Positions 32,911-44,119 of a stretch of 64,000 nt of DNA are shown piece after piece. A program made the position numbers and the translations under genes. The stretch is from Silene conica (taxonomy: Eukaryota > Streptophyta > Magnoliopsida > Caryophyllales > Caryophyllaceae): NCBI GenBank assembly GCA_029255685.2, contig CM055314.2:2808399-2872398 (forward strand), written 5' to 3'. Each line of letters opens with the position of its first letter. Position 1 is the stretch's first letter. The notes below the pieces were generated by a model. The model was not told the origin of the DNA, searched no databases, and saw only the letters and a list, made by a program, of their open reading frames with translations.

Positions 32911-34104
32911 TTATAATAGTTCTCTTATGAGTTTATCCTTCAGCTCTTCCATTTCCGGAGTCAAACACGGAGTATCAAGTAGTTTGCTAAGTATAGACCA
33001 ATTAACTTTCTTATTTTTCACCCTTACTTTCTCTGCATCTATGACGAGCCTTTTCGCCTCCATATCTTTATCAGTACTCATAGTAAAATCCAAATTTTTC
33101 GCAACGTCAGTAAAATGACTTACCTCTTCGATAACAGTTTTCGTCGCTTTCTTACCTTTCTTAGCCGCATTTCTACCAATTGGACGAGTAGTAGATGCAC
33201 TTCCATCTTGTACAGAGCAATCCGGGGAGAACCCTTCATCATTAAGCCTAGACCTCTTACCACTACTGCCAGTTTCGGGTGTAGCGACATTTGTGGGAGT
33301 TGTTGGATCTTCTTGTTGGACACTCTTCCCCGGGTTACCGGAGTATGGAGCAATGTATTCTTGCCATTTTCTACATTGTTTTAACATGCGCCAAGCATGT
33401 TCATAGTTGAATTTCCCCTTATGAAATTTATGCGCCATTTGAATGACATCATCTTCCGACATCCCACTTGTCCTCCTCCGATTAGCTTCTTCAAAACAGT
33501 CACCCCATACCATAACGGCTTTGCATATACGACGCATTCTGCAACTAAGAGAATTGATATTCTTCTCCCTAATTCTAGTTGGTTTGGAACGACGAATTTC
33601 TTCATAATGAGATTCCACTTTAGCCCAAAGTGCCTCTTTCTTTTGATTAGTGCCAACAATACTATCTTCAGAGACTTTCACAAACGACGAAATTAAAGCC
33701 TCATCCTCTTCCCGAGTAAATTGTTGTCCACTTTGACTCGATGTCTCATTCTTATCGTTACCTAATTCTTCAATTTCAATATTTTGTTGAGGAGTATTTT
33801 GATAATTTGGACTTGTTTGAGAAGAATATGGATGGTAATTATTTTCTTGCGATGAATAATCTTGATAAGGTAGCATATTAATATTTGGTCGATATGGTGG
33901 TGGTGGAGGGTTAGAATAATTTTGTGGAAATGGGAGATATGAAATTTGTGGGGGATATGGAATTTGTGTGGATGGCGGATTTTGTCGGATAAACGGATTT
34001 TGTTGACGATACGGATTATTATAAGTTTGTTGAAATTCATTCCACAATTCCAACGTTCTAGGGTCGCTGAAATCATACGGCGGACGTGGATTATTTGGAT
34101 CCAT
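32911..34104 (-). CDS. Harbinger ORF1, Myb/SANT-like accessory protein
   Basis: A 397-residue partner protein of the transposase. In Pong/Harbinger elements ORF1 binds DNA and helps bring the transposase to the ends. The first 125 residues are Pro/Gln/Asn/Tyr-rich. A SANT-like trihelix runs from about 130 (FTREEDEALISSFVKVSED) through ALWAKVESHYEE and NINSLSCRMRRICKAV. A Lys-rich basic segment (RNAAKKGKKATKTVIEE) and a C-terminal helix (TPEMEELKDKLIREL) follow. The plant homologues are often misnamed glutathione S-transferase T3-like or NAM-associated proteins. The frame is complete. Confidence 0.85.
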   Translation of the reverse strand: MDPNNPRPPYDFSDPRTLELWNEFQQTYNNPYRQQNPFIRQNPPSTQIPYPPQISYLPFPQNYSNPPPPPYRPNINMLPYQDYSSQENNYHPYSSQTSPNYQNTPQQNIEIEELGNDKNETSSQSGQQFTREEDEALISSFVKVSEDSIVGTNQKKEALWAKVESHYEEIRRSKPTRIREKNINSLSCRMRRICKAVMVWGDCFEEANRRRTSGMSEDDVIQMAHKFHKGKFNYEHAWRMLKQCRKWQEYIAPYSGNPGKSVQQEDPTTPTNVATPETGSSGKRSRLNDEGFSPDCSVQDGSASTTRPIGRNAAKKGKKATKTVIEEVSHFTDVAKNLDFTMSTDKDMEAKRLVIDAEKVRVKNKKVNWSILSKLLDTPCLTPEMEELKDKLIRELL

Positions 34105-34521
34105 AAAATAGATAAATATGAGAGAATAATAAGTAATATGTAAATTAGAGAATATAGTAAAGATAGATAAGAAGAAAAGAATGGTAAATTGTAAATAAAT
34201 TTACCCCTATTTATAGAAAATGTACATTGAAAAAAAAATTGAATAAAAAAAATAGAGGTTACAATTTTTCCGAACGTTACAAAATGTAACCGTTGAAGGG
34301 TGAAAATATTGATTTTGAAAGGGCAGAATATTCCCGTTGAAGGATAATGCATGCCTTGGATTGCACATTTTTTGTCTTTTAGCAATATAATTCAGCAGCA
34401 CTAAAGTGATGAGGATCACTTTGTTTCTAAAAAGTGAACATGGATGTGAGAAAGTTGATGGCCATTGGACCATCACTTTCTAAAGTGATCAGATGAGTTT
34501 AGACCGATGCAAATGGTCTTA

Positions 34522-34800
34522 GGTTTTGTTTTTTAGAGAGAGAATTTGGAGAGAGAATATTTAAAAAAAAGAAAATATTAATAAAATGAAGATAATATAA
34601 AAAAAAATGGTCGGAATAATGATGTAGTAAGGGTGGTGTAGGGAGTTGGGAATGTGAAAAGGATGAGGATGAGAATATAATTGCAAAAGAATAATATAAA
34701 ATTGGAAAGCATAGAAAAATGGGGTGGCAGAGGATTGTGAGGACGGATGCTGGCATTGAATATACTTGATTTGGGAGCTAAGCGTCACGTAGTATGTCAT
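34522..34800 (-). other. Likely 5' continuation of the retroposon split by Harbinger
   Basis: On the minus strand the sequence CTCTCTCCAAATTCTCTCTC runs into AAAACCTAA, directly adjoining the Harbinger duplication. Removing the Harbinger element would place it in front of AAACCCTAATTC, which reads like a transcript leader. This is an inference from orientation and composition. Confidence 0.35.
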
Positions 34801-34944
34801 CATTCTTAGAGTGCCGCGAAAAATATTATTATTTCCTTCTACACTTCCCAGATTTAGATCACCATCCCCTTTCTAGTTTCTTCTCTTTTTTTTTAATATA
34901 TTTGATTACCTAATTCAGTAATTCTCCACCGCTTTTGTTTTATT

Positions 34945-35140
34945 TTCGCAAATTCTCGTTTGTGATGACAGTATCCGTCATAAATTTGTGACGGATACCA
35001 TTTTTTCTCACAAAATACTTATGAGAGGTGGGTGGGAAAGCACATGAAGAGTGCCCCACCTTATCTCCTCTCCCTTTTTGTGAGAGGTCACAGGTCACAA
35101 ACTTGTGACGGGATTAGCTCGTTACAAGCAAGACCTGTTG
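34945..35140. mobile_element. CCGTCAC-type hairpin MITE (long-stem subtype)
   Basis: The left end has TCGTTTGTGATGACAGTATC and AAATTTGTGACGGATACC. The right end has TTTTTGTGAGAGGTCACAGG and ACTTGTGACGGGATTAGCTC. The core has CCCACCTTATCTCCTCTCCC, the complement of the core in the copy at 44120-44312. Confidence 0.7.
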
Positions 35141-36366
35141 TTTATTTTTACTCTACCAATCTATTTATAGAAGGATTATTTGCTTTTTAGACATGGTTTT
35201 TTTTGGTAGGGGTGGTTTAGAGCAGTTAAAAGTTGAACTGATACGAGAAATTTTACTTGATTTGCTTGAAACTCGATCTAATAGAATTTGAAAGTAAGGT
35301 GAGTTGAAACCGACTCGAGCGGATTAAGGCAAAATCGGTAACTAATAGCAACCTTATCTTTTTTTCCAACCTAAAATCGACCTGAACTGACCCGTGACCT
35401 TAGATTGACTCAAATCGACGTATGGCTCGATAATGAACTAGCTTAATATATAATGCTGTAACTAAGACCAAATTGTTATTAATATCATATATCAACTGTT
35501 TTCACTTAAAAATACAGTTAATACACCTGCGCATCGTTTGAAAATAAAATTAACCATAAAAATTAAAAACTAACTACAAAAGATAAAATATATGTTAATA
35601 ACATGACCCGCTAATGACACAACTTGACTTGTCACCCATTGTGACCCAACTGGAAGATGATCCGACATGAACTATATATATAACCATCTGAACTTGTAAG
35701 TGATGACACAATCAACCAAACCCGATATGAAATGACCCGATTGTCATCTCAAAGATGGTTTGAGGATGAATATTGTTATAACCCGACTATATAAGAATAA
35801 AAAAGTTAATAAATAAAGAAATAAATAAGACGGAGGGAGTAAACAATAATAAATGATTCCTATTTTGCAATTTATTTTCAATCTTTTTGGACTAATTTAT
35901 TTTCAATCTATATATATAGAGTTTACAATATAAAAACTCGGTGATTTGTTGAGCATAAATTATTAGCAATTAGGTATAGTAGTAGGAGAATGAGTCTAAG
36001 ATCCACAAAATTATGAATCATCAAAATTAGTAACCCCTAAGGTTAGGATCCAAAAACTAAATGTAATACATCGACAACGAGTTAGGAAAATACTACAATA
36101 TCTAGTAATTAACTTAATTTACTATATATAGTCGGTTTATCTTAAAACTATACTCATTTTTAATATTAAAATCGGTCAAATATAACTTTTTAAATAAAAA
36201 AAAGGTAGTTGAGAGACGACAAAATGGAGTATATTGTAAAAGTGTATTCCAAATTAGTAATTAGATCCACGTCAGCAAGTAAAACTTGGGAAGATATTTA
36301 GTCTTACAAATACAAACCCTTTCCTAAAATACTCGTATTGAAGGAGACACCTCGTTATCAAAAGAA
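35141..36366. other. COL upstream region with GC-poor repeats
   Basis: TAGGGGTGGTTTAGAGC at about 35210 looks like a hAT-type terminus, and the following 500 bases have the ACCCGA/GACTCGA wording of such elements, but no matching right end was fixed. The last 200 bases before 36367 probably hold the COL promoter and leader. Confidence 0.35.
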
Positions 36367-39163
36367 ATGGGGAACAGTAAAAGAATAGGTATCGGATGCG
36401 AGTTCTGCAATACGGAGACGGCAGTTGTGTATTGTCGGGCCGATAAAGCGAGGCTGTGTATCGGCTGCGATAAGCAGGTGCACTCTGCGAATACGCTTTC
36501 GAAAAAACATGTGCGGAGTCAGATCTGTGAGGAGTGCGGGGAGTTGCCTGTGTCTGTCAGGTGCCTTACGGACCTGACAGGTATTTGTCAGGAATGCGAT
36601 AGGGACGGACATTCGTCCCATGATCGCATTCCTGTTCAGGGTTTTGATGGAACGCCTACTGCGTTCCAGATATCCACCCTCTGGGGAGTCGATCTTTACA
36701 ATAACAACGACAACAACAACAACAACAACGACAGTAATCCGTTGTTGGATGATGATTGGTCCGACCTTATGGTTCCGTCTGATAATTTTAATAATAATAA
36801 TAATAATGATGATGGTGATGGTGATATGATGTTGATGCCAATGGAGAAGAAGGCGAGTCAGCTACACAAGCTTTTGATTCATCAATTATTAGAGCTGAAC
36901 AGGACAGATCATTCTGCTCCCGCTGCTGCTCCTGGGAGTACTGGTTCAGTCATTGTCGATGACGACACTGACATTAACTCTGTTGTTCCCACGGCCGCTC
37001 TTGACGATCACCATGGCGCTTTTCTTGATCTTCTTGATCATAATCTTTTCTTACCCGCTTGCCATATTCAGTCCCAACAACAACAGCAGCAGCAGCCGGA
37101 TTTCTCCCTGGGTTTTCCGACAGTAGCGAATGCGCTGCCAATTCCTCATCCAACTAATACTCTCCTCTTCAATTCTAACACTACCAATCACCATCCTTCT
37201 TCTCTACAGGTTTCTTTCTTTCCTTTTTTCACTCTCCTTCTATTTCTGTGTCGGTCTCAATGATTGAGGCCCAACTATTATTAATATTCCTATTACGCTC
37301 CCTCACTCAAATGCCCGTTGAGCTTAAAGAGTGGTTAGTTTGCATAGGCTGCCCATCCCGTGTGTTGGTTTCCACTTCGTAAGTTTTTGAGGGGATTCGA
37401 GTCCTTAACCTTCGGTCACACTGGCTCTGATACCGTAATAGATGAACCATCACAACCAAAACATTAAGGTGATGGTTGGGGCTCAACTATTATTAATATT
37501 CCTATTACAGTATAAATGTTAAAATGGGAATAGGACATCTCTCTAATCCTAGAAGCAAATTGGAATATTCATACAGTGGGTTTTAGCAAGTGTTCCTTCC
37601 GTTCCAGTCATTTGTTTACGTTTGATTAAAATACTTCTAACAATGAATATAAAAGTTAGACAAATGAGTAAGACGGAAAGACTACTATTCTGGCTATTTA
37701 CCACTGATATATGGTCTGTAATTATACCATGGGTCTCATTTCTACAATTCAACAGATATGGGATTTCAATTCTGGTCAGATGAGGGGACAAGATGAATGC
37801 AGAAGGTTAGACCCAAATTACGATCAAACTACACCGGGATTTGTACTCAGTAGCTATGCCTCTCTTCAACAGGATTCAAATTTCGATTTCAGGGATCTGT
37901 ATGACCTTAAATACTCCAATGTTCCTGACGATTTCAGATTCTTTAATGTATGTCATCCTCTTTATTTACGTTTTCTGCATTTTTAACTGCCTAACATAAA
38001 AAATGGAGGTTTTGTCATGAAGGAGAATCTAGCGTTCAGTTTTCACCGCGTCTCCACACCCATATTGGCCATATATACTTGTACAAAAACCAAGTCGATA
38101 GAACCTGCAAATTCCGTAATCTTAAACGCTGAGTAGTTAGCGTATCAGTCAACCAATTCACTATGTTTTCAGCTCCCTAATCGAGTCTATATGGTTACTG
38201 ATAGCATTTAAGATTACGGAATTTGATCAACTCAGTCTGAAGTATTAGGGAGCTGAAAACTTAGTGAACTGGTTGACTGATTCACTAACCTAATACTTCA
38301 GACTGAGGTGACCAATTCACTATGTTTTCAGCTCCCTAATCGAGTCTATATGGTTACTGATAGCATTTAAGATTACGGAATTTGATCACCTCAGTCTGAA
38401 GTATTAGGGAGCTGAAAACATAGTGAACTGGTTGACTGCTACGCTAACCTAATACTTCAGAGTTCAGACTGAGGTGATCAAATTTTCATAGTTAGAAATG
38501 ACAACGAATATCTGTCACATACATCTGTATTATCAGCAACATTGTTCCGAATTTGAGATGTGTTGCTTGTGCAACTACAGAACAAGTTAAATCCAGCAGC
38601 GAGCCAGGGGCCAGCAACATCCGAAAGCAACAACTTGGCATCTTCAGGCTCAGTTTACAGTAAACCTCGAACAGGTTGCTCTAATGATCTTAATTTCCTA
38701 GAAAATTCCGTGTTCCTTGAAGGTGACACTACAGTCAAAACCAAAGCCGATATGGAGATGCTAGCCCACAACAGAGGCAACGCTATGCAGCGTTACAAAG
38801 AAAAGAAGAAAACTCGAAGGTCAGGCTTCTTCATCTATGCTTCCTTACTCACGAGTCACGCGTCCACTGATAAAATTTTAAATATCTCTATAAAATAAAA
38901 ACAATTATCAAAATTTAAAAAGTTTACAATACGATTCAAGAAACATAATTATAAAATTAACTAAAACAGTCTAAGTACATACGGTTCCAAATATTAGAAA
39001 AATTTCATGATAGACTACATTATTTGTTAATATATATCCTGATGTTGTCTTCGTGTGCAGATATGAAAAACAGATACGTTACGAGTCAAGGAAGGCAAGA
39101 GCTGATACTCGCAAGCGAGTGAAAGGACGGTTTGTGAAGGCCGGTGATGCGCCTCTTGCGTAA
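36367..39163 (+). CDS. COL14: CONSTANS-LIKE B-box/CCT protein (COL14/COL15-like)
   Basis: Nuclear transcriptional regulator of the BBX/CONSTANS-like family. Four coding exons: 36367-37209, 37756-37947, 38581-38819 and 39061-39163. All introns have GT-AG ends and consistent phases, giving 458 residues. Two B-boxes lie near residues 10-45 and 53-90 ([20 protein letters not shown], then [13 protein letters not shown]), each with C-x2-C-x8-C-x7-C-x2-C-x4-H spacing, followed by [19 protein letters not shown]. Asn-, Asp- and Gln-rich runs follow. The last exons make a CCT domain ([10 protein letters not shown], then [20 protein letters not shown] and [10 protein letters not shown]). The [11 protein letters not shown] wording and the block after the second B-box favour the COL14/15 group over CO itself. 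The exact orthologue is uncertain. Confidence 0.92.
37262..37509 (-). mobile_element. TRIM-like LTR fossil in COL intron 1
   Basis: Short terminal repeats containing AATAGGAATATTAATAATAG lie at both ends (37265-37296 and 37436-37509 in plus coordinates). Next to the longer one, on the minus strand, is GGTATCAGAGCC, the usual initiator-Met tRNA primer site. The interior is under 150 bp and non-coding, so it fits a terminal-repeat retrotransposon in miniature. It looks worn. A second member is cut by the right end of the window. Confidence 0.6.
37585..37682. mobile_element. Stowaway-like MITE remnant in COL intron 1
   Basis: CCTTCCGTTCCAGTCATTTG and, further right, GACAAATGAGTAAGACGGAA are inverted partners about 95 bases apart. 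Confidence 0.5.
38110..38480. repeat. Nested fold-back tandem repeat in COL intron 2
   Basis: A 159-bp unit occurs twice in tandem (38153-38311 and 38312-38470). Each unit contains two inverted pairs: CACTATGTTTTCAGCTCCCT with its complement AGGGAGCTGAAAACATAGTG, and CACCTCAGTCTGAAGTATTA with TAATACTTCAGACTGAGGTG. The left border (38113-38152) is the reverse complement of parts of the unit. No protein is encoded. Confidence 0.9.
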
Positions 39164-40512
39164 AGCCAACGAACGAAAACAATACTACCCCTGTACATAT
39201 TACTGCAACTACTCCTCGTTGGCCTTGAAACTTGAATTTGCCATATTTTGTCACTTTGCAGTTTGCTCTACCTATATATTTTTTTTATTATTTTGAGAAA
39301 TGCTTTTGATTTCATGAAAAAATAGGGAAATTTTGCAGTTTTAGATTGCATCAAGATAAAGGAGCAGAAGAAGACCATAGCTATATTATGTTGGTTCCTT
39401 GTAATTTCACCCATTTGTTTGTTTTTCCCACCAAGGTTCAATAATCAATATACAATATGGTCACTTCTTTCTTATTATCAACTATTTTTATTGGTCCCGT
39501 AAATTTTACGGATATTTTTTAACATGCTTTTATATTGTCGATAATTACCGAATTTTTGACTCGTAAAATTGTAGGTTGAAATAGCCTTTTAGTGAATTCA
39601 ATTTTCGTTTTGAGGGATAGTGAATTTAATTTTTGATTAGTTATCATTTTGTATTTTAATCAAAATCTAAGCTTATGGCCTTATAGGGCTGTGAATGAGG
39701 TAAGACAACTGCTCGAAATTGGTTGGGTCAAAGCTCAAATTAGGATCGGTCAAAGTATGCATGAGCACATTATTACTCGTGTAATCTCGTTATTTTTTAA
39801 ATTACATATTTTTTCGATAATATTAACTTAAATTATACCAATGTTAAGATAAATTAATTAAAATGTTAGTTTAGGAAAAAATATACGGAATGTTATGCTT
39901 AGGCGTTTAGCTAGTACACGAAAAAATACTAGTTTGAATTGAAATTGTAACTTAAGAATCGCGTTAAAATAAAATAATGTTTGGAAAATAGTACTTAAAC
40001 AAAGCTTGGGCTCAGATTCAGGCACGTGTTTATATGAGTTGATTCCGAGCCTTGATTTTAAGAGGTCGGGTTTGGGTTTGGGTTCGAGTTCAAACTCGAC
40101 TTTGATAATATGAGACGATTGAGCTCGGCTCGGCTCGGCTCAGTTAAATCTTACACAGTTGTACAACCATTTTTTATAGATAAAATATCAATAAGTTGAC
40201 AATTTATAACCTGTCAATCTTATTTAAAAATGAATATTGAAAAAATGGAAAGAACATAATGTCTCAGTTTGATCCATCTGGAAATTGTAGCACTTGAAAA
40301 TGATTTTTCTTCCACAAGTATATACTTCATAGTTCATCCGTTTAATTGAATTGTGTACATTTACTTTTATTCGCTTGTTGAATAGTTTATGTTGAGTTTA
40401 TTGATCTGGTACTTAAAAGAGAGATGATATGAATTAAGCACTCTTTTCAAATTTAAAGCAGGAAACACGTTCACTGAACACCGATGAGTCAGTAGACATG
40501 CTAATTGAACAA
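39164..40512. other. COL 3' region and intergenic sequence
   Basis: The first 200-300 bases probably include the COL 3' untranslated region. TAGGGCTGTGAATGAGG at about 39683 and CTCGGCTCGGCTCGGCTC at about 40125 have the look of hAT-type ends and interior, but both borders could not be proved. Confidence 0.4.
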
Positions 40513-40659
40513 CTCTAGTGACTCTTTAAACAATAAGAATTGTGTTATACAGGGTCGTCTCGGGAATTTGGGGGCCCCTGTGCGAGCTCTAAAAATGGGG
40601 CCCCTATATAACGTTTTAATAAAGCTCTAGTGACTCTTTAAACAATAAGAATTGTGTTA
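40513..40659 (+). repeat. 35-bp direct repeats around a hAT end fragment
   Basis: CTCTAGTGACTCTTTAAACA and the following 15 bases occur at 40513-40547 and 40625-40659. Between them is CAGGGTCGTCTCGGGAATTT and about 55 further bases that match the left end of the hAT MITE at 41893. Confidence 0.85.
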
Positions 40660-40668
40660 CTGTTATAC

Positions 40669-41785
40669 TTGATAAGTGATATTTATGCATGGTTTTACCC
40701 CCTAAGCTTTGTTTTATGGTTCATTTAGCACTTATTTAAGTGTTTTTAAGCTAATATTATATTTCTAGTGCAATTGTGTGTTTAATATTGTTTTGTAGGA
40801 AAATGAGCTTAAATGAGCTAAAATACTACAAAGTAATGCAAGACTAGAAATATGGCTAAGTATGAACAAGAGATGGACTTTGAGTTTCAAGATGTATGGA
40901 TTTTGCATGGATGATTTATTGGATTAATTTATGAAATGCAAATTATGTTAGTAATCAAGTCAAGCCCAAATCAAGTCTAAATCAAGGTGGAAAACATAGG
41001 ATTCCAACATGCATTAGTGCATTACTGGATGATTAATCGACATCTTAAACATCAACATTGGATTCCTCACAATTAAGTGAGGAATTAAAGAAGAATTAAT
41101 CCGGAAACATGTGTCCCCGATCGGGGAAGGCAACCCCGATCGAGGTTGTAGGCCTCTTCAATGTGTACGTTTTGGATCACCTTCCAAGCTTGAGGGCATC
41201 ACTTCACACTTTCGAAAACCTTATTTTATACTTAGATTCTCTTGTAATTCTAGTTCACAAATATTTCTTTTAGTTTCTTAATTCTAGGATAGTTGTTACT
41301 TATATTTCATTTCAATTATAATACAAATTTTATTCAAGATCATGTAGCAAATTTTCTTGATTCTCTACATTTGGTTTTATTCTCAAGTTTATTATTTATC
41401 TTCAATTGTTATATGTTCATCCTCATTCGGTAATCTCTATTCTAATATTACATTTCTATTTAATTTTATATGTAGCATTTATATGGTATTTTATTTGCAT
41501 TCTTATAATTTAGTTATAATTCACATAATTAGTTTATATTTCATATTTAGTTATTATTCTTATATCATGTTTTATATTTTACCTAGCATTTCTATTTCAC
41601 ATTCCTTTATGAGTATCTAATCTTCTAGTCTAGGACTAGGGAAAACATGTAATCAAATTAGTAGTAACAATGGTTTAATTAAAAGATGATAAAAAGTTGT
41701 TCATATTATTTTTATCACATAGCTTGTTTTTATTTATAATCCTTATTACTGCGCAATACTCTTGGTTAGTTTGGGTCCTGAGATC
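40669..41785 (+). mobile_element. Probable Ty3/gypsy (Tat/Athila-like) LTR fossil
   Basis: The stretch starts TGATAAGTGATATTTATGCA and continues through TTGTTTTGTAGGAAAATGAG and CCCCGATCGGGGAAGG, wording typical of long Tat/Athila LTRs. No second copy is present in the window, so it is a solo or truncated LTR. The right border is approximate. Confidence 0.45.
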
Positions 41786-41789
41786 ATGG

Positions 41790-43533
41790 TTTTCCTTCTT
41801 CAAGCTTTCTAGTTTCTACTACCTGATGCAAGGTGTCCACTCCCATGATCATTGCTTGCATTGGGTCCGGTAGAGAGGTTTATGCGCTCTTGCAGGGTCG
41901 GTCCAAAAAATTTCGAGGCCCTGGGCAAAATTATAAAATGGGCCCCTAATTTTTTTAAAAAAATTGTTAAAGTAATTTATGTGTAATTATCTAATACTCC
42001 GTATAATTTAATAAAACGGACGCAGAAAAACTTTTGAATTAGATGTAGTTGATTCTTGAAAAATATTAAAAAATTTAGGAAAAAAATAATTTTGGATTTG
42101 GAGAATAGGTACCTTATAATTCAACCATTTTATTGTTAAAAAATTGGAAAAGATCGAAATTTTTTCGAAATTTAGATATTAGCTTTATTAGACGTGTCTA
42201 TTGAATCAATAATTTAGACAAATTATTCGCACAAAATCTCAAAAGCATGTAAAATATTTTATAATTCAGTTGTCCCACTAAATACATAAATAATTAAATG
42301 AATGAAACTAAATGTAGTGAATTTTAAAAAAATATTGAAATGAGCCTTGTAATAAATTAAAAATTGAAAAAAAAAATGTCATCATAGAGAATCGAGCTCA
42401 AGACCTTTTAACCATAAATAAGATAAAAAACCACTAGACTCCTTACCTTTGTTTGTTTTTATACGCAATAAATTCTATTTGACAAAAAACAGACTTTCAA
42501 TCTCACACTAATGGGCCCCTTATAAACTTGGGCCCTTGTCATTTGCCAACCCAGACACCCCTTAGGGCCGGCCCTGCGCTCTTGGGGATTCCTCTAAATG
42601 GATGCTCCTGAATCTAGGTTTTAGCTGTCACCTCGCTCCTGCTAGGACTGTTTTCCCTGTTGGATCCCACTGCGCTGTACTGCGCGGTTGTCCTAGGCAC
42701 ATGGGGAAGCTTAAAGAGCTGCGACATGGTTCTTGATGACATGCTAGTTGTTGCCATCTGGCTGGTGGAGATGGTTACAACTACAGATGCAGTTTCTGGA
42801 ATCGTCCTGGCCCCAGTTGGTTAAGATGACGCTGCTTGACTGGTTGGAGGACTTTAACTGCTTTCAGACATGGTTATAGGCGGCTGAATTACACGAGGCT
42901 TTGGCTACAGAAATTTCTCACTATGCCCCACGGTGGACGCCAAATTGTTTTGGTAAAAAATTACCGAGTGTTGAATGTGAGATTGTGGGTTAAAATGATC
43001 TATATGTGACCTAAGAACGTGTATTAAAAGAGAAATAGCAACGACGGAAAATAATGACATAGAGAGTTTTGGTGACGCAGAAAACCCGTTTGAGGAAAAC
43101 AATCGCGCGGAGGAAGAGGGAATCCCACCAATTTTTTAATATAATACTTGTGAGAAATACAACGAGATGAAAATAGGGAGAGTAAAATGCTTGCTAATTA
43201 AATAGTATGCTCAAGTTCTTGCATGTTTTTCGATGTCCATTTCCTCTGATCTTCTAACTATATATATAGTACGGGTTTGTGTTGTAGCCGTTTTACGTCA
43301 AACTCCTCCTAAATAATCTCATAGAGTTGGTTACTTAAAAATAGGTAACCAAGCTGACTTGCCCTTGCATTGTTTTAGTTGTAGTGTACTTCTTATCTTT
43401 TTGATCTTATGGTCCGCATCTCTTCAATTTGACGATCCACACTCTGCCATATTGTCAATCTCATTTTTCTACTTTTTCTAATCGGCACTTGCGATGGGTC
43501 GAGTTGAAAAATATGTAAAAGATTTCCTCAACA
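41790..43533 (-). mobile_element. Ty3/gypsy fossil: one LTR, primer site and start of gag, with a hAT MITE inside
   Basis: Read on the minus strand, an LTR of about 590 bp (43533-42946) ends CCAAAACA, followed by TTGGCGTCCACCGTGGGGC (primer-site region). About 350 bp of leader and a gag-N-terminus-like region follow, interrupted at 42576 by the hAT MITE and resuming at about 41884. The rest of the element is missing. It is broken, and older than the MITE. Confidence 0.55.
41893..42576. mobile_element. hAT MITE with perfect 8-bp duplication
   Basis: Ends CAGGGTCGGTCC and, in reverse complement, CAGGGCCGGCCC. CGCTCTTG occurs on both sides (41885-41892 and 42577-42584). GGGCCC-rich termini flank an AT-rich core of 684 bp in total, with no coding frame. 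The perfect duplication suggests a fairly recent insertion. Confidence 0.92.
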
Positions 43534-43855
43534 ATTATGATGTTGAGTTAATGAATAAATTGAATCAATGATTAGAATGATGAATGATTTTGGAATGATT
43601 TGAACCAACTTGTAATCACGAAATATGTTTGATTAATGTAGTTTTGTCTTCACTAATCAATAGTGTACCACTAATAACGTTCATGGTTGGCCTCGCGTCT
43701 TTGCTTTTTAAGGTAGGCCGGCCTCCAACGGTCTTAAACAAAACAAGTCCAACTCACATTTTTAGTGTCCAATCCTGTCTTACAAGACCAACTCTGTCGG
43801 CCAATGGGATTTTATACACTCTTAATTGTTGTTGTTATTAAGCTCACTAATCTCT

Positions 43856-44055
43856 TACTCCATTCGTTTAGGTCGTTTATTAAGCCTCGGCTTTGTCATA
43901 AAAATCAAGGAAGCGAAGGGCATTATTTATAGAAGATAACAAATGAATTTTAATGAGTGTGTATAAAAAAGAAATTATATTAGAAAGGTATATAAATGAA
44001 TAAAAAGATCTGAAATGAAATAGGTGAGTATCTAACTAAAACCGAGAGAGTGTAA
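43856..44055. mobile_element. Stowaway-like MITE, degenerate
   Basis: TTACTCCATTCGTTTAGGTC at the left and AAACCGAGAGAGTGTAA at the right pair as worn inverted ends. Confidence 0.45.
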
Positions 44056-44119
44056 ATTATATAACCATAATAATATTATAGATGTAGTAATGTAGTATAA
44101 AGTGTTTTCCCAATCAGTA

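Larger units (their letters stand above)
30774..34518 (-). mobile_element. PIF/Harbinger (Pong-like) DNA transposon, apparently complete
   Basis: Inverted ends are GACCATCCACATCCATC and, in reverse complement, GACCATTTGCATCGGTC. The flanks carry TTA at 30771-30773 and 34519-34521. The 3745-bp element carries the two proteins these elements need, a Myb/SANT-like ORF1 (34104-32911) and a DDE transposase (32537-31158), in the same direction. Both frames are open from Met to stop. It inserted in a telomere-like GGTTTAGG motif of an older retroposon-like sequence. Intact frames suggest a young, possibly active copy. Activity itself cannot be judged from sequence. Confidence 0.9.

Noticed and set aside
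40455-40530. Hammerhead ribozyme (GATGAG and GAAAC motifs close together)
   Set aside because: The order and spacing of the core motifs do not match any hammerhead topology, and no stems form.
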